Shown: piece by piece, positions 1-8,058 of the stretch
Layout of the letters: each line of letters starts with the position of its first letter
How positions within the stretch are numbered: position 1 is the first letter of the stretch
Assembly (NCBI GenBank): GCA_002887195.1
Contig: PJAB01001348.1
Span: 1 to 15,163 of the forward strand
Direction: 5' to 3'
DNA from: Chrysochromulina parva
Lineage: Eukaryota > Haptophyta > Prymnesiales > Chrysochromulinaceae
DNA length: 15,163 nucleotides
Notes under the pieces: generated by a model
Seen by the model: only the letters and a program-made list of their open reading frames with translations
What the model was told of the DNA's origin: nothing
Database searches by the model: none
Made by a program: the position numbers and the translations under genes

Positions 1-213
1 GGTTGCCTCGCCATATCTACCACCGATTGTGCAGTCCTGTTACGATGTGTTGTCGTAGACGGGGCCCGTCGGTCACACCTCCGTCCATAGCGATAGAGGC
101 CCTCATGCTTGGGGGCCCGGTGCGTGTGCGCGTTTGTGTTTCACAGCAGCAGCATGTGCTTAGCAGACGTTGCTTGACCATAATTCTTCAAAATTTCGTG
201 GGACGTATGGCAA

Positions 214-1128
214 ATGGCGTGGTCATACTCCCCGCCGCTGCCGTCATCGTCGTCGTCACCGGTGATATCCGTTTTTGACGGTGTTGAAGACTGGCTTTCC
301 AATCATCCCGCATTCGCGCCGGCCGTGTCGATCACCGTCGTTACCTTTCTGATTGCCAGCGTCTGTACCTTGTACATTCGGCAGCGTTGGCGCTCTTATT
401 TTGATGCGGCCTGTAAAGCAGCATTTGCCGAGGTGGACATCGATCACTCTGGGAGCATAGATAAAAATGAGCTCTACGTGGGCGTACTCGAGCTCTATCT
501 GCAGCTTCATCGCTATGGGCTCAACATCCGCACGCCGCCTCGAGACAAGGTTGAGAAGCTCATGGACCTGGCGGATACAGATGGCCGTGGCCTCGAGCTC
601 GAAAAATTCAAAGAGGTGATTGAGCCTTTGGTGCGCCAAACATTCGGCCGGGTGATCCTGCAGATCGCCCTCACAATCATTTGCCCGATGATTGCCAGCT
701 ACGTCACGTTCGGATTGCGATTCTGTGTGGTAACGCTGATGGAGTTTGGCCACCTGTCTACGCCGAGCCTCTTGAAAGCCTTAGGCGCCACTCTGCCAGC
801 AGCTCTCGATGAGACGCTGCTCACGACGCTGCTCTTGCTAGTCATCGGTCCGGCCCTCTCCCTTTGCGACGAACACGTCGTGAAGGTGACTCAGAAGAAG
901 ATTCACAAGCAGACCACGTCCACTAGAGACAAGCCGGCAGACGCGGCCAGACCGTCATTAAAAGCCGACTCGAACCCAATGGCTTTTGTGGATGATCTCG
1001 GCAAAGGCGTCATCGACGTCATTGATGGTCTCGGGAAGAACATCCAGGAGCTCGGGCGTACTGTCCACCTACTGCCCAAGTCTGCGGGCGCCAAACCGAA
1101 GCCCGAGGGCGTCAAAAAGTCGGATTGA
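214..1128 (+). CDS. EF-hand calcium-binding membrane protein
   Basis: A 304-aa single-exon reading frame. Residues 36-55 form a hydrophobic segment, followed by a basic RQRWR stop-transfer-like stretch. Residues 75-86 are a canonical EF-hand loop (DIDHSGSIDKNE, with all Ca-ligand positions filled). Residues 121-132 are a second, degenerate loop (DTDGRGLELEKF) that lacks the usual acidic residue at position 12. Two more hydrophobic segments follow at about 147-166 and 200-216. The C-terminal third is polar, with a Lys-rich end. The arrangement (one membrane segment, a paired EF-hand, two membrane segments) suggests a membrane-anchored calcium sensor, but I cannot assign a named family. The start is the first ATG of the frame and lies just before the hydrophobic domain. 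The gene converges on the KDM1-like gene, whose stop is 420 bp away. No intron is evident. Confidence 0.8.
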   Translation: MAWSYSPPLPSSSSSPVISVFDGVEDWLSNHPAFAPAVSITVVTFLIASVCTLYIRQRWRSYFDAACKAAFAEVDIDHSGSIDKNELYVGVLELYLQLHRYGLNIRTPPRDKVEKLMDLADTDGRGLELEKFKEVIEPLVRQTFGRVILQIALTIICPMIASYVTFGLRFCVVTLMEFGHLSTPSLLKALGATLPAALDETLLTTLLLLVIGPALSLCDEHVVKVTQKKIHKQTTSTRDKPADAARPSLKADSNPMAFVDDLGKGVIDVIDGLGKNIQELGRTVHLLPKSAGAKPKPEGVKKSD

Positions 1129-1548
1129 GGCATTGATTACTCCAGTTCGTTCGCCTTGCGGCCCTCATGTTGGAGCATGTGAACCTCATGTTGGAGCATG
1201 TGAGCCTCATGTTGGAGCATGTGAACCTCATGTGTGCTCGCCGCTCGGAGAGTTTCGAGTAACCGTTACGAGTGTCGAGTCGATCGCCGGGCGAACGATG
1301 ATGGCGGAGGTGTGTATTATGTTAGTTGTTACCCGACCCATCGGTTTCGTGGTCCTTCTTACGTCTTAGCCTTACGTTCGACACCGTTTGCACCGAGGCC
1401 GACGCGACTCAGGTTGTCCATTCCGTCCCCGGGGTGGGGGCAAGAGGGCGTTGAGAGGCCTTGCGGGCCTAGCGAGCCATGGCCCATGCACCGCCTCCCG
1501 AGCCGAGACGTGGCGACGCCTCGCTGATGTCTTCTCACTGTCCTCAGT
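1129..1548. other. Convergent intergenic spacer
   Basis: This 420-bp spacer separates the 3' ends of the EF-hand gene and the KDM1-like gene. Apart from the 21-bp tandem repeat at 1163-1233, I see no supported gene, RNA or terminator. Overlapping short reading frames are low-complexity and arginine-rich, typical of chance frames in GC-rich DNA. Confidence 0.6.
1163..1233. repeat. 21-bp tandem repeat, about 3.4 copies
   Basis: The unit CCTCATGTTGGAGCATGTGA plus A or G occurs at 1163-1183, 1184-1204 and 1205-1225, with a partial copy to 1233. Copies are nearly identical. Each contains CATG on both sides of TTGGAG, a small dyad. The array lies 35 bp past the stop of the EF-hand gene, so it is probably in that gene's 3' UTR or in the convergent 3' spacer. 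No long direct repeats flank it, unlike the intronic arrays elsewhere in the window. Confidence 0.9.
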
Positions 1549-4500
1549 TCACCCCGATCGTTGCTGTGCCCGCTCCATTTCCGCCTGTCGGCGGGCGTCG
1601 CTCTCGGCTTGGCGCGCCTCGCGCAGCAGCTCGGCGACGCGTGCCTCAGCCTGCTGCGCCTCGGCGCGCGCTTCGCTCGCGTCGTTCTGGGCCTTCTGCA
1701 GCGCCGCGAGTAACTCGCTCTGATCGGGCGTCCGGCACGAGTGGAAGGCAGGCGGCAGTGGGGCGCTCGTCGCTGGCTTCGGGTGAGGGTGAAGGGCAGG
1801 CGGCAGTGGGGCGCTCGGCGCTGGCGGCCGCCAGCGCCCCTCCTGATGCATGCGGCACGCGAAGCGCGCGGCCTCACGAAGCCCACTAATGAAGGCGCCC
1901 GCGACGGTGGCCGGATGGGCGCGGCACGTGGCTTCGCCTGCCCAAAGAAGCGTGTCGTCCCAGAGAGGTTCGGCCATCAAGTCGTAGTCGCGGCTGGTCG
2001 CGCCAAGGGCGACGTGCGAGTAGACGCCGCGCGCGTAGGGGTCCTCGTCCCAGCGAGTGACCACCTGCTGCGTGGGCGCCGGCACCGCATCGGCACCGAA
2101 GATGCCGCGCAGGTATTCGAGCGTCGCCTCGACCGCGTCCTCGTCGCGCGTGGGAGCGCCATCGCGGCACGCGGCGCGCCCCGCATGCAGGACAAGCAGC
2201 ATCGGCTGGCCCGTGCACCGCTGCAGGTTCCAAAATTGGAAGCCCTCGCCGCGCCGTTTGGACGTGGGCGCGCAAACGCCCCAGAAATCGCGTCGCCCCT
2301 CGAGGTCCTCCCAGAAAGCATGTGGGAAGAGCAGCAACACCTGTGGGGAAGAGGGTGGGGCGCCGTGGTGAGCACCTGCATGCAAGGCCATCGTGACGGA
2401 ACTCGTCCTGTGGGAAGAGCAGCAATACCTTGTTGAGCGCGCCGAAGCCGAGCCGATCGATGGCACTCTGCTTACGCGGTGGCAACGGCGGGTCGAAGCG
2501 CACCATGCCCGCCTTGAGCACGCCCAGAGGCAGCGTCACCACCACCGCATCCGCATCCATACTGCTCCATGCCGCCGAGGCGGGTGGGGCGGGTGGGGCG
2601 GCGGGTGGGACGGGTGGGGCGGGTGGGGCGGCGGTAGGTGGGGCGGCAGGGGCGGTGGGTGGGGCCGCAGGGGCGGTAGGTGGGGCGGCAGGGGCGGCAG
2701 GGGCGGCAGCCGATGCGACGACCGATGCGGATGAGCTCGCGTCGGCGACGGGTGCAGTGGCGACGGGTGCAGCACTGATGTCGCTGGTAGCCAGGGCAGT
2801 GTCGGCAGCGTCTGGCGGCGCGGCTGGCGATGGCGCTGGCGCTGGCGCGGGCGCGGGTGCGGGTTCGGGCGCCGTCTTGGGCGCAGCACTCGTCCTGCTG
2901 TACTTGACCTGAACGCCGTTGGGCGTCCTCTCGATTGCATGCACGACGTGCCCAAAGCGCACGTCAAGGCCATTGGCCACCTTTTGGAGCAGCCCACCGT
3001 ACCCATCGGGCAGCAGGTAGTGGCCGCCGCCAAAGTCGAACTCATCATCGGCGTCCCACCAGCGGTTGGAGAGCGAGGCGAGCACTGTGCCGTTGGCATA
3101 CTCGAGGTTCGCCCAGTGCCAGTTCAGCAGCTGCGCGGGCAGCGGCAGCGGCGCCTCCGTGTCCTCGGCATCCTCCTCTGCAAACGCTGCCTCGCGCGCC
3201 GCCTTATCCGCGGCGGCCAGCCCACGCGCTTCCTTGCCGCTCGCGTCACCGCCGATGCGCTGCATCTCGCCGCGGCCGAGCGCTGGAAGCTGTGGCACCG
3301 CCGGTCGACTCATTGAGCGACCTGCGCTGTCTGCGGCGGCGCTGATGCTGCGGCCATTCGCAGCGGCGGGTGCGCCCGCGGCGGCGCCCGCCGAAGTCGC
3401 GGTTGCTCCGGCGCGATGAGCACTCGACACGATCGCGGGCGCCGCCTTCGGCAGCACAGGCGCGCCGCCGTTTGGCGGGATGTTGACACGCAGCTTCGCA
3501 TGGCACGAGGCGCAGGCCGTCTGCACGACGCATCCCTGCGGAGGGCAATCCACCAGATGCAATCAGATGCAATCAGACGCAATCGGATGCAATCAGACGC
3601 AATCAGACGCAATCAACGCACCTGCGGAGGGCAATCCACCTTGAAGCGAAGGCTGGTGCCACAGCTGGTGCATGCGCACATGAACGTCCGACGATTGGCC
3701 GCGCCATCAGCGGCAGCGGAGGCCGCCGCGGCGGCGGCAGCAGCGGCAGCAGCGGCGGCGGCAGCGGCGGCAGTAGCGGAGGAGCAGCAGGGCGCAGCGG
3801 GGGCGGCAGGGGCCGACGGCGCAGCCGGAGCCGGCGCAATGGTGCGGCCATTGGCAGCAGCGGCAGCGGCGGCGGCGGCGTAAGCGGCGGCCGCGTAAGT
3901 AGCGGCAGCAGCAGCGCCGGCAGCGGCGGCAGTAGCGGGAGCCGCAGCGGCCGGGTTGGGCGCAGCGGCGGCGGCAGAGGCCGACGGCGCAGCCGGAGCC
4001 GGCGCAATGGTGCGGCCATTGGCAGCAGCGGCAGCGGCGGCGGCGGCGTAAGCGGCGGCAGCGTAAGTAGCGGCAGCAGCAGCGCCGGCAGCGGCGGCAG
4101 TAGCGGGAGCCGCAGCGGCCGGATTGGGCGCAGCGGGGGCGGCCGAGGCCGACGGCGCAGCCGGAGCCGGCGCAATCGTGAGCGTAGTAGGGTCGGCGGT
4201 GGGGGCATCCGTCGGAGTGGGAGCTACGGGAGATGCGAGCTCGGAAGATGCGAGCTCGGGAGAGGGAGCTACGGCGGTGGCTGAGGGAGCCTCGGCAGTT
4301 GCGGCAGCTTCCAGTACGTCTCGAGTCCACGCGGGGGCACCTCCACCCCCAGTGCTCACTACGCCATGCGAGGCTATGCCGTGCGAGGCTGCGGCACTTG
4401 CCATGTCGACGTCGACGTCGACCTCGTCGGCCGCAGGCGATGGCGGGCACGAGGGCGGCGGCGCCGTATCGAGCGGCGCCGTATCGGGCGGCAGCGGCAG

Positions 4501-7205
4501 CCCGCTCGCTACGGCGCTCGCTGGCGGCTCGGCCAGCGGTGGCAGACTCGAGGGCGGCGGCACGACCGCTGCGTGCGGCGATGCGCTCGGCGGCGGAGGG
4601 GTGGCCGAGCAGCACTGCACCGCGCAGCGGAAGCAGACGTCGAAATCACACGGCGCGCAGCTGAAGTGGCGCGAGCCCGCAGCCACAATGAGGCGGCAGC
4701 ACGTCCCGTCGCACTTGAGCGCCTTGTCCTGCGATGCGCTCACTTGGAGCCGATGGCCGTTGGGGCAGAACCGCGGCGCTGCCTGCGCCGCCGCTGCCTC
4801 CTGTGCCTCCAGTGCGTCGGCCGCCGTCTTGGGTTGCGCGACCGGCGCTGGCGGCGGCGCACGGGACGGCGCTGGCGGCGGCGCCCGGTACGGCGCTGGC
4901 GGCGGTGCCGCGGCCTGCTGCGAGGCCAGCGGCGCGGGCTTGGCGGCGGGGATGGCGATGTCGAGCGTGGAGCCACAGTGCGAGCAGGAGGTGGTCACCT
5001 TGGGTGCCGTGTGCGAGAGCGGCAGGCTCAGGGACAGTTGGGTGCTGCACTGCGCACACTTGAAGAGGAAGGTGCGCGCTGTGCCGAGCGCACCGGAGGC
5101 GGAAGGGCCGAGCGCTGTGCCGAGCGTTGGCTGCTTTGCCGACGACGCCGCCTTCTTGGGTGGCGGCGCCTCGCGAGCGCCGTCGCGAGCGGCCCCCGCT
5201 GGCCGCTTGCCTGCGCCCTGTGCGCCGCGCCCGCACGTGTGCGCGACGTGCTTGCCGCGGCAGGCATCGCACCCGATGAGCGCCTTCTGCTCTTGATAGG
5301 CGACAAAGGGCAGGCAGTCCCTCACATGCGCGTGCGGTTCCCAGGTCGGCTCGAGGTAGCCGCGCCACTTGACCTGATACTCGAGACGGCTGCCGCCGCC
5401 GCTCGTGCGCGCACGCCGCTCACCTAGGATCGCCTCGACCTCGTACTCGTTGCTATCCCCGATGGGCCCCGGCGCGTGCTGCCCGCTCATGCTCTCATCA
5501 TCATCGTCATCATCGAGGCGTGTGTGGTCCTCGAGCTTGGTGATGCGTGGGCCGGCGGCCGCAGTGGCCGCCGCGCCGCCGCCGCCCAGCCCGACGCCGC
5601 GGCCCGCACCGCTACTCGCAGCGCCCGCGCGCCCGCCGGCATTCTCCTTGCCCTCTGCGTCGGCCTCCTCCTCCTCGCGTTTGCGGGCGAGCTCCTCGAG
5701 CAGGACGGTGCGGCATTCGGCGGAGTACGCGCGCGCTGCCTCCTCTGCGGAATCAAAGATCTGGCCGACGCGCCTGATGAGGGGGGCAATCAGCATGCAA
5801 TCAGCATGCAATCAGCATGCAATCAGCATGCAATCACGGTCGCGGAATCAAAGATCTGGCCGACGCGCCGGCGCTTGCGCCCGTAGCTCGACCCGTAGTT
5901 CGAATCGATGATGAAGGCCTCCCATTTATCGCCCTTGCCCGTCTGCGACACCACGACGCCCTCGAAGCCCGAGAAGGCCTTATGGGAGCGCACGAGCACC
6001 CGTGTGGCGTCCCCCTCTGGCAGGCAGCACAGTCGGTGCCTGTCGAGCCGATCGATGGACGCGAAGCAGCGGCCGCACAGCTCGCACGCATAGGCGGAGA
6101 TCGCGACCTCGCCCTCGGAGATCACGAGCGAGCTACCGCCCAGGACGGCGCTCCGTGGGCCACTCGCGTCGTGGTGAGCCCGTCGCGCGGCCTCGTCTTG
6201 GGCGAGCTGCCCCTCGATGGTGCTGTACCACTCCTTGCGCTCGCGCAGGATGGCCCGCAGCCGGCTCCCGAGCGACACGTCGGCGAACGGCTCGGGCAGC
6301 GCCTCGGCCTTGCACATGTCGAGCATCGTGTTCCATTCGGCCTCGAGCGCCGTGTCGAGCGCATCGGGCACCGGCTGCCCCGTCGGCGTGTAGATGCGGC
6401 ACTTCGGGGTCAGGCGATGCATGCGCGAGCGCGTCTGGCGCGCGATCATGGCGACCGGGTTGCCCTCGGTGCCCGTCACGACCATCGCGCCCAGGTCCAC
6501 CGAGCCCATACCCATGGGCGTCTTCACATTCAAGGTGTGCACACGCCCGCCCGTGCGCTGACGCGCCTCGAGCACGATGACTTCGTGGCCGAGCATGTGG
6601 AGCTGGCGAGCCGCCGCGAGCCCCGCGGCACCCGCGCCGATGACGATGACGCGCCGACGCGCGGGGTTCGCCGTCGCCGCCGCCGCCGCCTTTGACGACG
6701 ACACGGTGCTGCGGCCCGCTGCAGGTAGACAAGGGTGGTCGTCGAGGACGCCAAAGTTGAGGTAGCCGTGGTGCGTCAGGCACTCGTACACGGCGGACGC
6801 ATCGGCCGCGTCGGCGCTCGTCGCGACGGACCGCTGGAAGGACGAGTCGAGCCCCTTCACCGACTCGGCAAATGTCAGGAACTTGGATGGATTCTTTGCA
6901 GCGCGGCCGAGCATGTGGTTACGGATCGATGTCATCCGCGAGGGCTTACGCCGTAGCGCGTCGGGGATCGCGCAGCAGGTGCGCTCAAAGTCTGCGAGCT
7001 CGTACGGCTGCAGGCCGAGCTCTCGGGCGGCAACGTCGTCCGTGCGCTGCGGCCTCGACTTGCGCTCATCTTCCATGTGGGCCAGTGCGGCCAAGATGAG
7101 AGGGTTGTCGTCGTTGTACGTGCGCTTCTCGCGCTGGCGCATGCTACGACCCCCGGCAGAGGAATCGTCGCCCTCTTCGTTGGCTGCTCGCTTGGAGGTG
7201 GACAT
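1549..7205 (-). CDS. KDM1: LSD1/KDM1-like histone demethylase with chromodomain insert, 4 exons
   Basis: Join complement of 7205-5869, 5773-3622, 3535-2429 and 2340-1549; about 1,795 aa. Family role: FAD-dependent oxidative demethylation of histone lysine in the nucleus. Visible order: SWIRM about 80-155 (IRNHML, HGYLNFGVL); FAD Rossmann fold 185-225 (VIVIGAGAAGLAAARQL, LEARQRTGGRV) and DLGAMVVTG at 237-245; CCHC-like finger 374-394; AP2-like motif about 410-470 (FDSAEEAARAYSAE); acidic stretch; chromodomain 554-608 (EYEVEAIL, YQVKWRGY, PTWEP); Cys-pair modules 614-626, 684-713 and 782-834; Ala-rich repeats; Cys-pair module about 1143-1175; amine-oxidase second half 1298-1692 (LLNWHWANLEYANGT, TLPLGVLK, LGFGALNK, WAGEATCRAHPATVAGAF); coiled coil 1740-1792. 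Lys1532 matches the active-site lysine of human LSD1 (Lys661, from memory). The start is the first ATG; the frame is open 45 bp upstream but with only a GTG. Splicing restores all frames exactly. FAD and catalytic motifs look intact. Confidence 0.87.
1747..1826 (-). repeat. 48-bp in-frame tandem duplication near KDM1-like C-terminus
   Basis: ggcaggcggcagtggggcgc occurs at 1747 and again at 1795, 48 bp apart, with the match continuing through about 30 bp with one difference. It encodes SAPLPPALHPHP then SAPLPPAFHSCR just after the catalytic domain, before the C-terminal coiled coil. No GT or GC donor fits the repeat boundaries, so this is a coding duplication and not an intron. Confidence 0.85.
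2321..2428 (-). repeat. 20-bp direct repeats bounding intron 3
   Basis: tgtgggaagagcagcaacac at 2321-2340 and tgtgggaagagcagcaatac at 2409-2428 match 19 of 20 and are 88 bp apart, equal to the intron. One copy is the first 20 nt of the downstream exon, the other the first 20 nt of the intron. No tandem array lies between them. The interior holds GATGGCCTTGCATGCAG, which resembles the 3' end of the dioxygenase intron. Confidence 0.93.
2341..2428 (-). other. KDM1-like intron 3 (GT-AG, 88 nt, phase 0) after catalytic Lys codon
   Basis: Minus strand: exon ends CTCAACAAG, intron begins GTATTGCTGCTC and ends CTTCCCCACAG, next exon GTGTTGCTGCTC. Removal joins GFGALNK to VLLLFPHAFW, matching the continuous amine-oxidase core of LSD1. 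An earlier AG (TTGCATGCAG, G at 2376) would give a 53-nt intron and shift the frame, so it is not the productive site. Confidence 0.9.
2575..2880 (-). repeat. Pro/Ala-rich low-complexity insert in amine-oxidase domain
   Basis: This stretch encodes about 100 residues of the KDM1-like protein (about 1379-1487), made of APAPAP and PPTAPAA repeats with a Ser/Ala-rich middle. It splits VQVKYSRTS from DADAVVVTLPLGVLK, a surface loop in LSD1 enzymes. On the plus strand the DNA is a run of GGGTGGGGC and GGGGCGG tracts at about 2580-2700, with clear G-quadruplex potential on the strand that is template for this gene. Confidence 0.85.
3535..3640 (-). repeat. 20-bp direct repeats flanking 10-bp array (intron 2)
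   Basis: The perfect 20-bp sequence cctgcggagggcaatccacc lies at 3535-3554 and 3621-3640, 86 bp apart, equal to the intron length. Between them (3556-3615) are six 10-bp units, sense TGATTGCGTC or TGATTGCATC, with one CGATTGCGTC variant. Sense orientation and unit are those of introns 1 and of the dioxygenase intron. Confidence 0.95.
3536..3621 (-). other. KDM1-like intron 2 (GT-AG, 86 nt, phase 0)
   Basis: Minus strand: exon ends CCTCCGCAG, intron begins GTGCGTTGATTGCG and ends TTGCCCTCCGCAG, next exon GGATGCGTC. Removing 86 nt joins two frames precisely to give KVDCPPQGCVVQTACASC, linking the Cys pair CTSC to CASC in one Cys-pair module. The 3' splice site is itself a copy of the upstream exon end, so donor and acceptor share CCTCCGCAG. 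Confidence 0.88.
3800..4180 (-). repeat. 168-bp tandem repeat coding Ala-rich 56-aa units
   Basis: Within exon 2 of the KDM1-like gene, a 168-bp unit occurs twice in full and once in part. The marker string gccggagccggcgcaat ends at 3840, 4008 and 4176, exactly 168 bp apart. Each unit encodes TIAPAPAAPSASA, then NPAAAAPATAAAAG, then long Ala runs broken by TYAAAAYA and ending NGR. Copies are nearly identical, implying recent duplication. The period is a whole number of codons, so copy-number change keeps the frame. Confidence 0.92.
5747..5869 (-). repeat. 28-bp direct repeats flanking 11-bp array (intron 1)
   Basis: A perfect 28-bp repeat, starting gcggaatcaaagatctggcc on the plus strand, occurs at 5747-5774 and 5842-5869, 95 bp apart. 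Between the copies (5786-5836) is an 11-bp array. In the sense of the host gene it reads TGATTGCATGC, four full copies and a partial. The two flanking copies both encode RRVGQIFDSA, so the unspliced DNA shows that peptide twice and the spliced product once. Confidence 0.95.
5774..5868 (-). other. KDM1-like intron 1 (GC-AG, 95 nt) with repeat array
   Basis: Intron read on the minus strand: exon ends CGCCG, intron begins GCGCGTCGG, intron ends CCCCTCATCAG, next exon GCGCGTCGG. The reading frame changes by exactly what a 95-nt removal requires, giving KRRRVGQIFDSAEEAARAY across the junction. A strict GT alternative (5864 to 5761, 104 nt) also keeps frame but deletes Val-Gly-Gln from the AP2-like motif, so I prefer GC-AG. 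Retention would end translation within about 10 codons, at the TGA in the array. Confidence 0.75.
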
Positions 7206-7498
7206 GACGCGAAAAGCGAAGCAGGCCCGCGTCTGTGAGATCGCCGACACAAGGCAAGGTCAGGTCAAGTCAAGGCAGACTTGACTGACCGCCACAACCG
7301 AAAATCAAGTTCCAGAAAAGGTGCTCCGGAGGAGCGGCACGCACGTGTGCGACGAGATCGATGGTCACTCAACATTCATGTGAAGATCCGGTGTTCACAC
7401 GAACTCACTCCCCGAAGCGCGAGAGGGACACACGGCTGGCGCACGGCTCTCCCGCCAAGCCATTCCTGCCCTCAGGCGACACCAGCGCAACTAGTCGC
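7206..7498. promoter_or_regulatory. Divergent promoter region of KDM1-like and TMEM107-like genes
   Basis: The 293 bp between the two start codons must hold both promoters and 5' UTRs. An inverted repeat, AGTCAAG (7268-7274) and CTTGACT (7280-7286) with a 5-nt loop, sits near its left end. The same CTTGACT motif recurs in front of the ubiquitin-like gene. I see no clear TATA box. The regulatory role is inferred from position only. Confidence 0.55.
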
Positions 7499-8058
7499 AT
7501 GGGGCACCACGACTTCGTCGTGCCCATCCGATTCCTTGCACTCGTCGGCCACTTCTTCTCGGCGCTGCTCACGCTCTACGCCATCAAGGACAACTGCATT
7601 GTCGCTCTGCCTTTCTTGTACGAGCAATCAGATCTCGACAGTCTGGTCGGCTCCGCTAGCGCCGCCCTCGTCCTCTGCTTTTGCGTGCTGGCCATCAATG
7701 CTGTGAGCTTCTTTGGCGGCTTCTCAACGTTTGACCTCCCGATCAGCATCTTCCGTGAGTTCGCAAAAGTGCCTCCCCAGGCATCAGCCAGCGCCGCCGC
7801 AGCGTCGCGGCGCCCCTTCCCCGAGCCGCCACCCGTTGCGCGATCGCGCTCGAGGCTCACAGTCCCGTCCCGTATCGTGTCCCTGGCGCAGATATCTTCA
7901 TGCACACCTTGGAAAGCATTCTGCTGTCGATTGTGGTCATTGCAAAGGGCCACTACTTGTACGTGTGGTTCATCGTGGGCATCGGCAACGGGTTGCAGCT
8001 GCTCGCGGAGGTCTACACGTTCACCACCGTGATGGTGCTGGGTAAGAGGAGGTGGTGA
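7499..8058 (+). CDS. TMEM107: TMEM107-like ciliary transition-zone protein, 2 exons
   Basis: Join of 7499-7754 and 7892-8058; 140 aa, the same length as human TMEM107 (from memory). Four hydrophobic segments at about 7-27, 50-72, 90-106 and 109-130. The N-terminus VPIRFLALVGHF, the loop Asp-Asn-Cys-Ile-Val-Ala-Leu-Pro and the motif FFGGFSTFD match the family, whose members carry VPSRFL, IQACLPL and FLSGVSMF at these positions. The second exon supplies HYLYVWFIVG and ends in a basic GKRRW tail, as the vertebrate protein ends in Lys-rich residues. TMEM107 works in the MKS module of the ciliary transition zone, so the host should build cilia or flagella. ATG 7499 is preferred to an in-frame upstream GTG-type extension because it aligns with the family start. 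Confidence 0.85.
7755..7891 (+). other. TMEM107-like intron (GT-AG, 137 nt, phase 1)
   Basis: Exon 1 ends ATCTTCC, intron begins GTGAGTTCGC and ends CCCTGGCGCAG, exon 2 begins ATATCTTCATG. Without removal the frame loses its hydrophobic pattern; with it, transmembrane segments three and four and the stop appear in order. It has no tandem array and no direct repeat longer than about 6 bp, so it contrasts with the repeat-bounded introns of this window. Confidence 0.88.

Noticed and set aside
2376..2428. Alternative 53-nt intron ending at TTGCATGCAG
   Set aside because: It shifts the frame and breaks the amine-oxidase match that the 88-nt intron restores exactly.
3556..3615. Short regularly spaced repeats as a CRISPR array (also 5786-5836 and 11459-11528)
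   Set aside because: Units are 10-11 bp with no spacers, and all lie inside eukaryotic introns; these are tandem arrays, not repeat-spacer arrays.
4124..5427. Long plus-strand open frames (390 and 353 codons) opposite the KDM1-like exon 2
   Set aside because: They are Ala/Gly/Arg-rich, show no domain, and lie antisense to a clear chromodomain and Cys-rich coding region; GC-rich DNA leaves such frames open by chance.
5774..5837. Alternative 64-nt intron starting at GTGATTGC in the array of KDM1-like intron 1
   Set aside because: Its length does not restore the downstream frame, and it would leave both repeat copies in the mRNA.
7206..7250. N-terminal extension of the KDM1-like protein
   Set aside because: It depends on a GTG start; the first ATG at 7205 gives a sensible basic, polar N-terminus before SWIRM.
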